From JBDTVS01 sp040007095 (GTDB lineage: Bacteria; Acidobacteriota; Vicinamibacteria; Vicinamibacterales; CAVVIG01), in NCBI GenBank assembly GCA_040007095.1, contig JBDTVS010000023.1, positions 1 to 64,000 of the forward strand: a DNA stretch of 64,000 nt, given 5' to 3'. Under the pieces are notes generated by a model. That model saw only the letters and a program-made list of their open reading frames with translations. It did no database searches and was not told the origin of the DNA. Positions within the stretch are counted from its first letter, which is position 1. Each line of letters starts with the position of its first letter. A program made the translations under genes and the position numbers. Positions 14,699 to 22,015 of this stretch are shown piece after piece.

Positions 14699-16882
14699 CT
14701 ACTTGATGAACAACATCTCGCGATAGGTCGGCAGCGGCCACTTCTCGTGGGGAACGATCGCTTCGAGCTGGTCGCCGATTTCGCGCAGCGACGTCATGGT
14801 CGGGATGACTGAATCGCGGAAATGCTTGGCGTGCTTCTCCGATGACGATCCTTCGTGCTCGAGCGACTTCTGGAGCTTGTCGGCGTTACGTTTGAAATCA
14901 TCGACCAGCTTCGTCAGGTTGTCGAGCAGTTTCTTGCCTTCGACCGACTTGCCGCCCGCCGACTTCACGGCCGCGACGCTTTGCGCGATCTCTTTGAGGT
15001 AGTCGAAGGCCGCAGGCAGAATGTAGCGGTTGGCCATCAGCACCATCAGCTGCCCTTCGATGTTCACGGTCTTGTTGTAGGTTTCGACCATGATCTCGTA
15101 GCGTGCGTGCAGCTCGCGCTCGCTCAGGACCTTGAACTTCTCGAACATCGCGACGACGTCCTTGGAGACCATCTGCGGCAGGGCGTCGACCGTGTTCTTC
15201 AGGTTGAGCAGACCACGCTTGCCTGCTTCCTTCTCCCACTCCTTCGAGTAGTTGTTGCCGTTGAAGACGATCCGCTTGTTCTCCTTGATCACCTTCGGCA
15301 GCAGTTCGGCCGCGGCCTGCTCGATCGACTTGCCGCTCTTGATCAGCTTCTCGAGCTCTGTCGCCACATAGTCGAGCGACTCGGCGACGGAGATGTTGAG
15401 CGCGATGTTGGGGTAGGCGATGCTCTGACCCGATGACACGGCACGGAACTCGAACTTGTTGCCGGTGAACGCGAAGGGGCTGGTGCGGTTGCGGTCGCCC
15501 GCATCGCGCGGCAGCTTCGGCAGGACCATGACGCCGGTGTCGAGCGTGCCGCCGTGCTTGCTCGAGGTGGCGCCGCCCTTTTCGATCTGCTCGATGACGT
15601 CGGTGAGCATGTCGCCGAGGAAGACCGACAAGATGGCCGGCGGCGCCTCGTTCGCACCGAGCCGGTGGTCGTTGCCGGCGCTGGCAATGGTCGCTCTCAG
15701 CAGACCCTGCCACTTGTTGACCGCGCGAAGGACGGCGGAGCAAAACACCAGGAACTGGAGGTTCTCGTGGGGATCCGCGCCGGGGCTGAGCAGGTTGTGT
15801 CCCTTGTCGTCGCTCATCGACCAGTTGAGGTGCTTGCCCGAGCCGTTGACCCCGGCAAACGGTTTCTCGTGCATCAGACACGCCAGTCCGAACTTCGGCG
15901 CCGATCGCCGCATGACCTCCATCGTCATCATCTGGTGATCGGTGGCGAGGTTGGCGTTCTCGAAGACGGGCGCGATCTCGTACTGGCTTGGTGCGACCTC
16001 GTTGTGACGCGTTTTGACCGGCACGCCGAGCTTGTAGAGCTCAGTCTCGACCTCCGTCATGAACGCCATCACGCGATCGGCGATCGCGCCGAAGTACTGA
16101 TCTTCGAGCTCCTGGCCCTTTGGCGGTTTTGCGCCAAACAGCGTGCGCCCGGCATTGATCAGGTCAGGTCGCGAAAGATAGAAGTGGCTGTCGATCAGGA
16201 AATATTCCTGCTCGGGACCGCACGTCGCGACGACGCGCTCGGAGGAGGAGCCGAACAACTTCAGCACGCGGGTCGCTTGCTTGCTGAGCGCTTCCATCGA
16301 GCGCAGCAGCGGCGTCTTCTTGTCGAGCGTTTCGCCGGTCCAGCTGACAAACGCCGTTGGCACGACGAGCGTGACCGAGCCGCCGCTATACAACAGCCAC
16401 GGCGGGCTCGTCGGATCCCACGCGGTGTAGCCGCGCGCTTCGAAGGTGGAGCGCATCCCGCCGGAAGGAAAGCTCGACGCATCGGGCTCGCCCTTGACCA
16501 ATTCCTTGCCGGAGAATTCCACGACGGCCTTGCCGTCACTGTTGCTGCTCGGGTTCAGGAAGGAATCGTGCTTTTCCGCAGTGATGCCGGTCAGCGGCTG
16601 GAACCAATGCGTGTAGTGCGTGGCGCCGTGCTCGACCGCCCAGTCCTTCATCGCGGTCGCCACCGCATCGGCGACCGACAAATCCAGCGGCTCGCCGTTG
16701 GTGATGGTCCGTCGCAGCTTTTGATACACGGACGGCGGCAGACGCTGTTGCTGGACGTGATCGTTGAAGACCAGACTACCGAACGTTTCAGACGCGTGCG
16801 GCCCGCGCGGCTGCTTCGTCTCTGCCAGGGACCAGTCGCGAATTGCGCTGATCGCCTCCCCGAGAACTCCGGAACCCATCAT
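14699..16882 (-). CDS. glnN: Glutamine synthetase type III
   Basis: A 727-residue GSIII, much longer than GSI (about 470). It makes glutamine from glutamate, ammonia and ATP. The family pattern is visible: FGSLVFNDHVQQQRLP at the N-terminus, THWFQPLTG with KHDSF, CGPEQEYFLID for the first Glu metal ligands, RHNEVAPSQYEIAPVFE, NGSGKHLNWS and NEAPPAILSVFLGD. The double ATG at 16882/16879 follows an AGGGGG ribosome site, with better spacing to the second ATG. The gene stands alone with its own terminator. No glnB or ammonium transporter is nearby. Confidence 0.93.
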   Translation of the reverse strand: MMGSGVLGEAISAIRDWSLAETKQPRGPHASETFGSLVFNDHVQQQRLPPSVYQKLRRTITNGEPLDLSVADAVATAMKDWAVEHGATHYTHWFQPLTGITAEKHDSFLNPSSNSDGKAVVEFSGKELVKGEPDASSFPSGGMRSTFEARGYTAWDPTSPPWLLYSGGSVTLVVPTAFVSWTGETLDKKTPLLRSMEALSKQATRVLKLFGSSSERVVATCGPEQEYFLIDSHFYLSRPDLINAGRTLFGAKPPKGQELEDQYFGAIADRVMAFMTEVETELYKLGVPVKTRHNEVAPSQYEIAPVFENANLATDHQMMTMEVMRRSAPKFGLACLMHEKPFAGVNGSGKHLNWSMSDDKGHNLLSPGADPHENLQFLVFCSAVLRAVNKWQGLLRATIASAGNDHRLGANEAPPAILSVFLGDMLTDVIEQIEKGGATSSKHGGTLDTGVMVLPKLPRDAGDRNRTSPFAFTGNKFEFRAVSSGQSIAYPNIALNISVAESLDYVATELEKLIKSGKSIEQAAAELLPKVIKENKRIVFNGNNYSKEWEKEAGKRGLLNLKNTVDALPQMVSKDVVAMFEKFKVLSERELHARYEIMVETYNKTVNIEGQLMVLMANRYILPAAFDYLKEIAQSVAAVKSAGGKSVEGKKLLDNLTKLVDDFKRNADKLQKSLEHEGSSSEKHAKHFRDSVIPTMTSLREIGDQLEAIVPHEKWPLPTYREMLFIK

Positions 16883-16979
16883 TCGCCCCCTTTAAACTTG
16901 AAAGACTCCGAATAGCTCAGCGTCGAAGACCGACGCGAACCTCGCGAGAGCCACGGCGTGCCCCGCACGGGAAGCCGCA

Positions 16980-17008
16980 ATCATACTGCCTTGGTGCGGA
17001 AGGTTAAA
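16980..17008 (-). promoter_or_regulatory. Possible promoter of glutamine synthetase gene
   Basis: On the minus strand TTTAAC and TATGAT are separated by 17 bases, giving a leader of about 90 bases before the ATG. The -35 matches the consensus at only three of six positions. A second AT-rich box (GATAAT) lies slightly upstream. Confidence 0.33.
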
Positions 17009-17100
17009 TTATCCCCTACTCGTGCAGAAGTTGCAACGAAGGACGCATATTTATGATCGCTGGCGGCTCATGCATGCAGATCGAGCGTCAGTTCGTGCGC

Positions 17101-17754
17101 CTACGGCACGAGAGCGCGATCGCCATGCGCGCCGGGCCAGCCGAGCAGGACCAAAAATTCCGCGAGCACCATGGCGGTGGCGCCCCAGATGTTTACACCG
17201 GCGATTCCAAACGCAGGGGCGACGATGTCTTTGCCCTCGCGGGAGAGGGTCAACGACGTCCGGTGCGCGGGGTCGCAAAGCCCGGCCACGCTGACCTTGA
17301 GAATTCGCGCGACCTCTCCGTCGGCGGGTGTGAGCAGCGGCAACGTGCTGGTGACGCCCAGAATCGGGTGCAGTCTGAAACCGCTCACCGGGATATCCAC
17401 GGCCGTGAGCGCGCCGAGGAGCTGTACCGCACCAGGCGGCAGCGCGATTTCTTCGTACGCTTCGCGCAGCGCCGCTTCAGCGTACGTCTCTCCGGGTTCG
17501 GCCACGCCCCCAGGGAGCGACACCTGGCCGCGGTGGCGCCCGAGGGTATCGGCCCGAACGGTCAGGACAATGTGCGCATCCTGATCGGATGGGAAGACGA
17601 GGAGCAAGCCGGCCGCGTGACGGACATGTGCCGGGTTGTAATCGGCGGGCCATTCCCGACGAGGCTCCGGCGCCATGAGCGCGTGAGCCTCCGCTCCGGG
17701 AAGGGGATGCGTGAGCGCGGCCTGAAGCCGCTCGGTGACGCCGTCGAACCTCAT
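17101..17754 (-). CDS. NUDIX CoA pyrophosphatase-like hydrolase
   Basis: About 217 residues from ATG 17754. The upstream open frame is judged non-coding because the family begins close to MRFDGVTERLQAAL. The Nudix box is present with its G-x5-E-x7-RE-x2-EE spacing (GGVAEPGE then ALREAYEEIAL; the usual late Gly is Ala). It is preceded by the coenzyme A pyrophosphatase signature (LTVRADTLGRHRGQVSLPGG). Enzymes of this type cleave CoA or acyl-CoA to 3'-phospho-ADP and phosphopantetheine, helping CoA turnover. The upstream neighbour is divergent. CoA specificity is inferred from the signature. Confidence 0.85.
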   Translation of the reverse strand: MRFDGVTERLQAALTHPLPGAEAHALMAPEPRREWPADYNPAHVRHAAGLLLVFPSDQDAHIVLTVRADTLGRHRGQVSLPGGVAEPGETYAEAALREAYEEIALPPGAVQLLGALTAVDIPVSGFRLHPILGVTSTLPLLTPADGEVARILKVSVAGLCDPAHRTSLTLSREGKDIVAPAFGIAGVNIWGATAMVLAEFLVLLGWPGAHGDRALVP

Positions 17755-18093
17755 CACGGACCTTGAGTCGGGACCTCGGATTGTGGGGTCTGCATCAGCC
17801 AGGCCGACGGATGGGTGCATGACCGATGACTCAACCGCCGGAAGATGATCGCACCGGTGTCGCCACCGCCGCCGACTTCGTTGCAACCCGTTGAAGTGTA
17901 AGCCTTAAGGGCCCGGATGGGAATAAGGCAGTGGCAGTTTTGATTCCGCCAGGGTCCTAGACTAGGAGCGAGAGTCTTAGCGATCCTTAAATTTGGAGTA
18001 CGTCGGCAAAAGAGGTGACGAGCCACTTGACGCACGTAAAAAAGCTCCGAGCCTTTACTAGAATGACACGATACCTTAGCGGCTTGAGACACC
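17755..18093. other. Divergent intergenic region
   Basis: About 340 bases between the divergent CoA pyrophosphatase and DUF349 genes. It contains the 49-bp inverted-repeat element at 17909-17957, a 13-base palindrome TCCTAGACTAGGA at 17955-17967 touching its end, and a TTGACG hexamer at 18027 with no well-spaced -10 box (TAGAAT at 18059 is 26 bases away). No gene is seen. Confidence 0.5.
17909..17957. repeat. 49-bp imperfect inverted repeat, short form of the 21748 element
   Basis: The left end GGGCCCGGATGGGAATAAGG and the right end GATTCCGCCAGGGTCC form an imperfect inverted repeat. The ends match those of the 166-bp element at 21748-21913. Read on the minus strand the right end starts GGACCCTGGCGGAAT and continues to CTGCCACTG, which is also in the longer copy. 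The central part of about 115 bases is missing, so this looks like a deletion derivative in which the two ends abut. Confidence 0.65.
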
Positions 18094-20841
18094 ATGGCGC
18101 TTCTTGACCGATTTCGCTCGCTCCCAGTCACCAAACATCCCGATCCGGACGTCCGGCTCGCGCACGTCGAAAGCCTGACGATCGATGAACGCGAACAACT
18201 CGCGTCGTTCGCGCGCGAAGACGAGAGCCCGAAAGTTCGTCGCGCCGCAGTTGGAAAGCTCATGGATCCCTCGGTGCTCGCGCTCGTCAATCGCGACGAC
18301 GCCGATGGGGGCGTGCGGGCGCAGGCGGCGTCGATGCTCCGCGACATCGCGCTCGAAGCGTTCGAAGAGACCGGAGAGTCGGACAGCCTCGCGGCGGTCA
18401 GCGCGTTGTCGGATCCAAAAATCCTTTCACAGATTGCCAAAGCGGCGACGCGCGCCTCGGTCGCCGAGCGTGCGCTCGATCGCGTGGACGACCCGCGGTC
18501 TCGAGGGTCGATTGCTCGCCACGCCGTGCTCGAATCAATCCGCGCAGCGGCGTGCGCGTCGCTGACCGATCGTGAAGAACTCATCGCGGTGGCGCTGAAC
18601 AGCGGGTTCAAGGACACCGCCGTCGCAGCGGTGGATCGCCTGACGGATCGCGCCGACCTGGCTCACGTCGCCGAACGGTCGAACAACAAGAACGCGGTGA
18701 AGCGGGCGCGCGTCGTCGTTCGCGAGATGGACGATCAGGCGGCGCGCAGCGCGGCCGCCGCGGTGCCGCCGCTTCCAGATCCCGAAGAGGCTCCGCAAGC
18801 GGCCGAACTCATCGACGACGTCCGCCCGCTTGACGCAGCCCCTCTCGCGGACGATTTCGCACCCGAGGCCGGCCGAGGGTCAGACGCTGAAGCCGAAGCC
18901 GACATCACGCGCCAGGATGCGGAGCGCGTGGCGGCGGAGCAGGCGCTGGCTCACGTAGCGGCCAGCGATCAGGCGAGCAAGGAAGTCGAGCGCCGACGCG
19001 AGCGGCTGGTCGAGCTGGTCGTTGAAATCGAATCGGCTGTCGCCGACGAGGATCTCCGCTCGGCGCGGCGCCGGCACGCGTTTGCCCAACGCGAATGGCG
19101 CGACCTGACAGCCAAGGAGCCGCCCGCCGAGGCCCTCGTCGAGAGATTCGCCGCGGCCGACTCGCGCCTGACCGTGCGCGATCACGAAGCGAAGGAGGCC
19201 GACCGGCGAGCCAGGCGCGAAGCGCTCGCGCACGTCAACGAGTTGCTCGATCGCGTCGAAGCGCTCGCCTCGAATGACGACGCATCGTCGAAAGCCGCCG
19301 AGCGCGGGCTGCGCGACGTTCGCGGTGCGCTCGGCCACGTCCCGCCGCTGCCATCCAAACAGGACTACGACGACGTGATGCGACGGCTGAAGGCGGCGCA
19401 GGCCGCGCTCACCCCGAAGCTGCAGGCGCTGCGCGAGATCGAAGGGTGGCAGCGCTGGGCGAACGTCGGCATCCAGGAACAGCTCTGCGAGAAGATGGAA
19501 GCGCTCACGTCCGAAGAGAATCCGGAGGAGGTCGCCCACCGGATCCGCGATCTGCAGCAACAGTGGCGACAGGCGGCAGACGTGCCGCGCGCCCAGAGCG
19601 ATGCGCTGTGGCAGCGCTTCAAGAAGGCCCACGACGATGTGTGGGCGCGCTGCGAAGCGCACTTCGCCGCCGAGGCCGCGACACGCGACGAGAACCTCAA
19701 GAAAAAAATTGCGCTGTGCGATCGCGTCGAGGCCCTTGGCGATTCGACGCGCTGGATTCAAACCGCCGACGAGATCAAGACGCTGCAGGCTGAATGGAAA
19801 ACGATCGGCCCGGTGCCGCGAGGCCAGGAGAAGGCGGTGTGGGAGCGATTCCGCGCCGCCTGCGATCGGTTCTTCTCGCGTCGGCACGACGATCTGGCCA
19901 AGCGAAAGCTGGCCTGGACCGAGAACTTTGCGAAGAAGGAAGCGCTGTGTGTCCAGGTCGAGGCGCTCGTCGACTCGACCGACTGGGACCCGGCCGCCGC
20001 CGAAATCAAGCGGCTGCAGGCAGAGTGGAAGACGATTGGTCCCGTCAAGAAGAGTCGTTCGGAGATCGTCTGGCAGCGGTTCCGGGCGGCGTGCGATCGA
20101 TTCTTTGCACGCTACGCGCAGCGGCACGAAATCGCACGCGGCGAACGGGTCGCCGCCCGCGAGGCGATCTGCGCGGAGGTCGAGGCGGCCGCCGCGAGTG
20201 CGCCGGCGTCCGACGAGTCGGCGACGCCGGAATCCGCTGCTGACTTGCTGGCCAGGGTTCGAACGCTCAGGGCGCGTTGGCAGCAGGAGATCGCCGCCCG
20301 TGGTGTGGAGCCGAGTCGCGCTGCGGAGCTCGATCGGCGGTTTGCCGCGGCGTTCGAGCAGCTGCGTGCGGCGCGGCCCGAGGTCTTCTCCGGCACCGAT
20401 CTCGATCCGGAAGCGAATCGTCAGCGGATGGAAGCCATCGTTGGTCGCGTCGAGAAGCTCGCCGCGTCGCTTCGCGGATCGTCGGGCGATGACGCGGTGC
20501 TTTCTCCGACCACGCGGCTCGCGGCCATGCTCAAAGAGGCCCTCGCCTCGAACACGATCGGCGGCAAGGTCGATGAAAGCAGTCGGGTGCGCGCGGCGCA
20601 GGAAGATGTGCGCCAGGCGCAGGCCAGTTGGTCGCGAATCGGTCACGTTCCAGAAGCCGTGCGGCGCACCTTGTCGGATCGTTTTCAGCGGGCGTGCCGG
20701 TTGATTGCCGAGGCAGGCCAGGCGGCCGGCGCCGGCGGACCGGGTCCCGGTGCGGCGACTGGAACAGGCCGGCCCGGCGGGGCAGGCAGGCCGAGTGGGT
20801 CAGGCAGGCCCAGCGGGGCGGGTGGGTCCGTCAGGAGCTGA
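18094..20841 (+). CDS. DUF349-repeat protein with HEAT-like N-terminus
   Basis: A 915-residue soluble protein with no signal peptide. Residues 1-210 are short helical repeats (DPDVRLAHVESL, SPKVRRAAVGKL) that look HEAT-like. A charged Ala/Glu coiled-coil region follows, then at least three DUF349 repeats between about 440 and 690 (QAEWKTIGPVPRGQEKAVWE, then RLQAEWKTIGPVKKSRSEIV). The C-terminus is a Gly-Pro-Arg-Ser tail of hexapeptide repeats. DUF349 proteins are widespread and their biochemical role is not established. The gene is single, divergent from the Nudix gene and convergent with the FKBP gene. Confidence 0.85.
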   Translation: MALLDRFRSLPVTKHPDPDVRLAHVESLTIDEREQLASFAREDESPKVRRAAVGKLMDPSVLALVNRDDADGGVRAQAASMLRDIALEAFEETGESDSLAAVSALSDPKILSQIAKAATRASVAERALDRVDDPRSRGSIARHAVLESIRAAACASLTDREELIAVALNSGFKDTAVAAVDRLTDRADLAHVAERSNNKNAVKRARVVVREMDDQAARSAAAAVPPLPDPEEAPQAAELIDDVRPLDAAPLADDFAPEAGRGSDAEAEADITRQDAERVAAEQALAHVAASDQASKEVERRRERLVELVVEIESAVADEDLRSARRRHAFAQREWRDLTAKEPPAEALVERFAAADSRLTVRDHEAKEADRRARREALAHVNELLDRVEALASNDDASSKAAERGLRDVRGALGHVPPLPSKQDYDDVMRRLKAAQAALTPKLQALREIEGWQRWANVGIQEQLCEKMEALTSEENPEEVAHRIRDLQQQWRQAADVPRAQSDALWQRFKKAHDDVWARCEAHFAAEAATRDENLKKKIALCDRVEALGDSTRWIQTADEIKTLQAEWKTIGPVPRGQEKAVWERFRAACDRFFSRRHDDLAKRKLAWTENFAKKEALCVQVEALVDSTDWDPAAAEIKRLQAEWKTIGPVKKSRSEIVWQRFRAACDRFFARYAQRHEIARGERVAAREAICAEVEAAAASAPASDESATPESAADLLARVRTLRARWQQEIAARGVEPSRAAELDRRFAAAFEQLRAARPEVFSGTDLDPEANRQRMEAIVGRVEKLAASLRGSSGDDAVLSPTTRLAAMLKEALASNTIGGKVDESSRVRAAQEDVRQAQASWSRIGHVPEAVRRTLSDRFQRACRLIAEAGQAAGAGGPGPGAATGTGRPGGAGRPSGSGRPSGAGGSVRS
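20761..20832 (+). repeat. 18-bp coding minisatellite at the DUF349 C-terminus
   Basis: In-frame units of 18 bases at 20779-20796, 20797-20814 and a partial third at 20815-20832 encode GAGRPS, GSGRPS and GAGGSV. A degenerate earlier unit (GTGRPG) precedes them. The tail is likely disordered and prone to length change by slippage. Confidence 0.7.
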
Positions 20842-20910
20842 TGGCCCTGGATCCGGCAACGCAAGACCTTCTGAGGCCGACCCACCCTCCGACCGCTTGA
20901 CCTTTCCTTC

Positions 20911-21708
20911 TTAGTTGATCTTGATCAGCTCGACGTCGAATACGAGCATCCCGTACGGCGGGCTCTGTCCCTTGTAGGCGAGTTGCTGAGGGATCCAGAA
21001 GCGAGTTTTTTCGCCTTCGACCATCAATTGCAGGCCCTCGGTCCAACCGGCGATGACACCGTCGAGCGGAAATGTCGCCGGCTCGCCCCGCGACACCGAG
21101 CTGTCGAACAGCTTCCCGTCGGTCGTCCAACCTGAATAGTGCACGGTGACCGACGTGCTCGATCGCGGGTGCCGTGCGCCCACACCTGGTTTCAGGACTT
21201 TGTAGGCCAGTCCGCTCGGCGTCTTCTTGGCGTCTCCGGGTGCAGCTTTTACGTCGGACGGCGCTTGGGTGGGCGATTCAGAGAACGAGATCAGCTCGAC
21301 GTCGAATACGAGCATGCCTTTGGGGTCGCGTTTTCCCTGATAGGCGAGCGCTTCGGGAATCCAGAAGCGCCGCTTTTCGCCCTGGACCATCAGTTGGACG
21401 CCTTCGGTCCATCCAGCAATGACGCGGTCGAGGGGGAACGTCGCGGGCTTGCCGCGAGACACCGAGCTATCGAACATCTTCCCGTCGGTTGTCCAGCCCG
21501 AGTAGTGAACGGTGACGAGATCCGTTTTTGCCGGATGGGTCTTGCCGGTGCCAGGCTCGGTGACTTTGGATGCCAGGCCCGAAGGCGTTTTCTTCGCATC
21601 AGCCGGCGCCGCGCCAACATCAGCAGGAGGGGGAATCGCTTTGATGGTCGTCTGCGCCGATGCAACGGAAGCGACCAGTACGAAGGCCAGGGATGCAGCT
21701 TTGAACAT
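20911..21708 (-). CDS. Exported tandem FKBP-type peptidyl-prolyl isomerase
   Basis: 265 residues with a signal peptide (MFKAASLAFVLVASVASAQ) after an AAAGGA ribosome site. Two FKBP domains lie in tandem, about 45-145 and 160-263. Each has VTVHYSGWTTDGK, FDSSVSRG, PATFPLD, VIAGWTEG.QLM and a GMLVFDVELI end. The two are nearly the same sequence, so the gene arose by internal duplication. The enzyme would catalyse cis-trans isomerisation of X-Pro bonds in the periplasm. Key aromatic pocket residues (Tyr, Phe, Asp, Ile, Trp) appear in both copies. The small element at 21748 sits just upstream. Confidence 0.9.
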   Translation of the reverse strand: MFKAASLAFVLVASVASAQTTIKAIPPPADVGAAPADAKKTPSGLASKVTEPGTGKTHPAKTDLVTVHYSGWTTDGKMFDSSVSRGKPATFPLDRVIAGWTEGVQLMVQGEKRRFWIPEALAYQGKRDPKGMLVFDVELISFSESPTQAPSDVKAAPGDAKKTPSGLAYKVLKPGVGARHPRSSTSVTVHYSGWTTDGKLFDSSVSRGEPATFPLDGVIAGWTEGLQLMVEGEKTRFWIPQQLAYKGQSPPYGMLVFDVELIKIN

Positions 21709-21747
21709 GAAAGTCCTTTCGACCGGTCATTCTACCTGTGTTGACTT

Positions 21748-21913
21748 GGGACCCTGGCGGAAATAAGGCTGCCACTGTGGCCGCCGATGCATCCCGCCGG
21801 GCTGCGTTGCTCGTCGATTACGTGGTTCCGGTATGCGCGCTCCTCGCGCCTTGCCGGGCGGGCGCCCCGACGCCCACAGTTGACAGCTTTGTTTTTATTC
21901 CCGCCTGGGTCCC
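21748..21913. mobile_element. 166-bp MITE-like element with terminal inverted repeats
   Basis: The left end starts GGGACCCTGGCGGAAATAA and continues to GCTGCCACTGTGG. The right end, read on the minus strand, starts GGGACCCAGGCGGGAATAA and continues to GCTGTCAACTGTGGGCG. The ends are inverted copies with small gaps. The middle is GC-rich with further self-complementary parts (for example GGGCGGGCGCCCCGACGCCC). It has no coding capacity. It occupies most of the 307-base gap between the FKBP gene and the UPF0182 gene. No clear target-site duplication was seen at the edges. I classify it as a small non-autonomous mobile or structured repeat. Confidence 0.6.
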
Positions 21914-22015
21914 TGGCGTCCGCACACGGCGTCCGGGGCGAACCTCAAGAAGGTTCCGTAGAAATCGGCGACCGCATCGACGGCCCCGGCGCGCGTGGCG
22001 ACGCGGAGCCGAGCG

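Noticed and set aside
14427..14726. Possible small protein between parC and glnN
   Set aside because: It crosses the glnN terminator, and no motif or conserved look is seen in it.
18027..18064. Promoter TTGACG/TAGAAT for the DUF349 gene
   Set aside because: The spacing is 26 bases, outside the usable range.
18880..20646. 588-codon minus-strand frame within the DUF349 gene
   Set aside because: Antisense shadow; composition is Arg/Leu-rich with no motif, and the plus-strand DUF349 repeats are unmistakable.
20820..20887. Long-range hairpin GGGTGGGTC / GACCCACCC around the DUF349 stop
   Set aside because: The arms are 50 bases apart, in very GC-rich sequence, with no T run; it may be chance.
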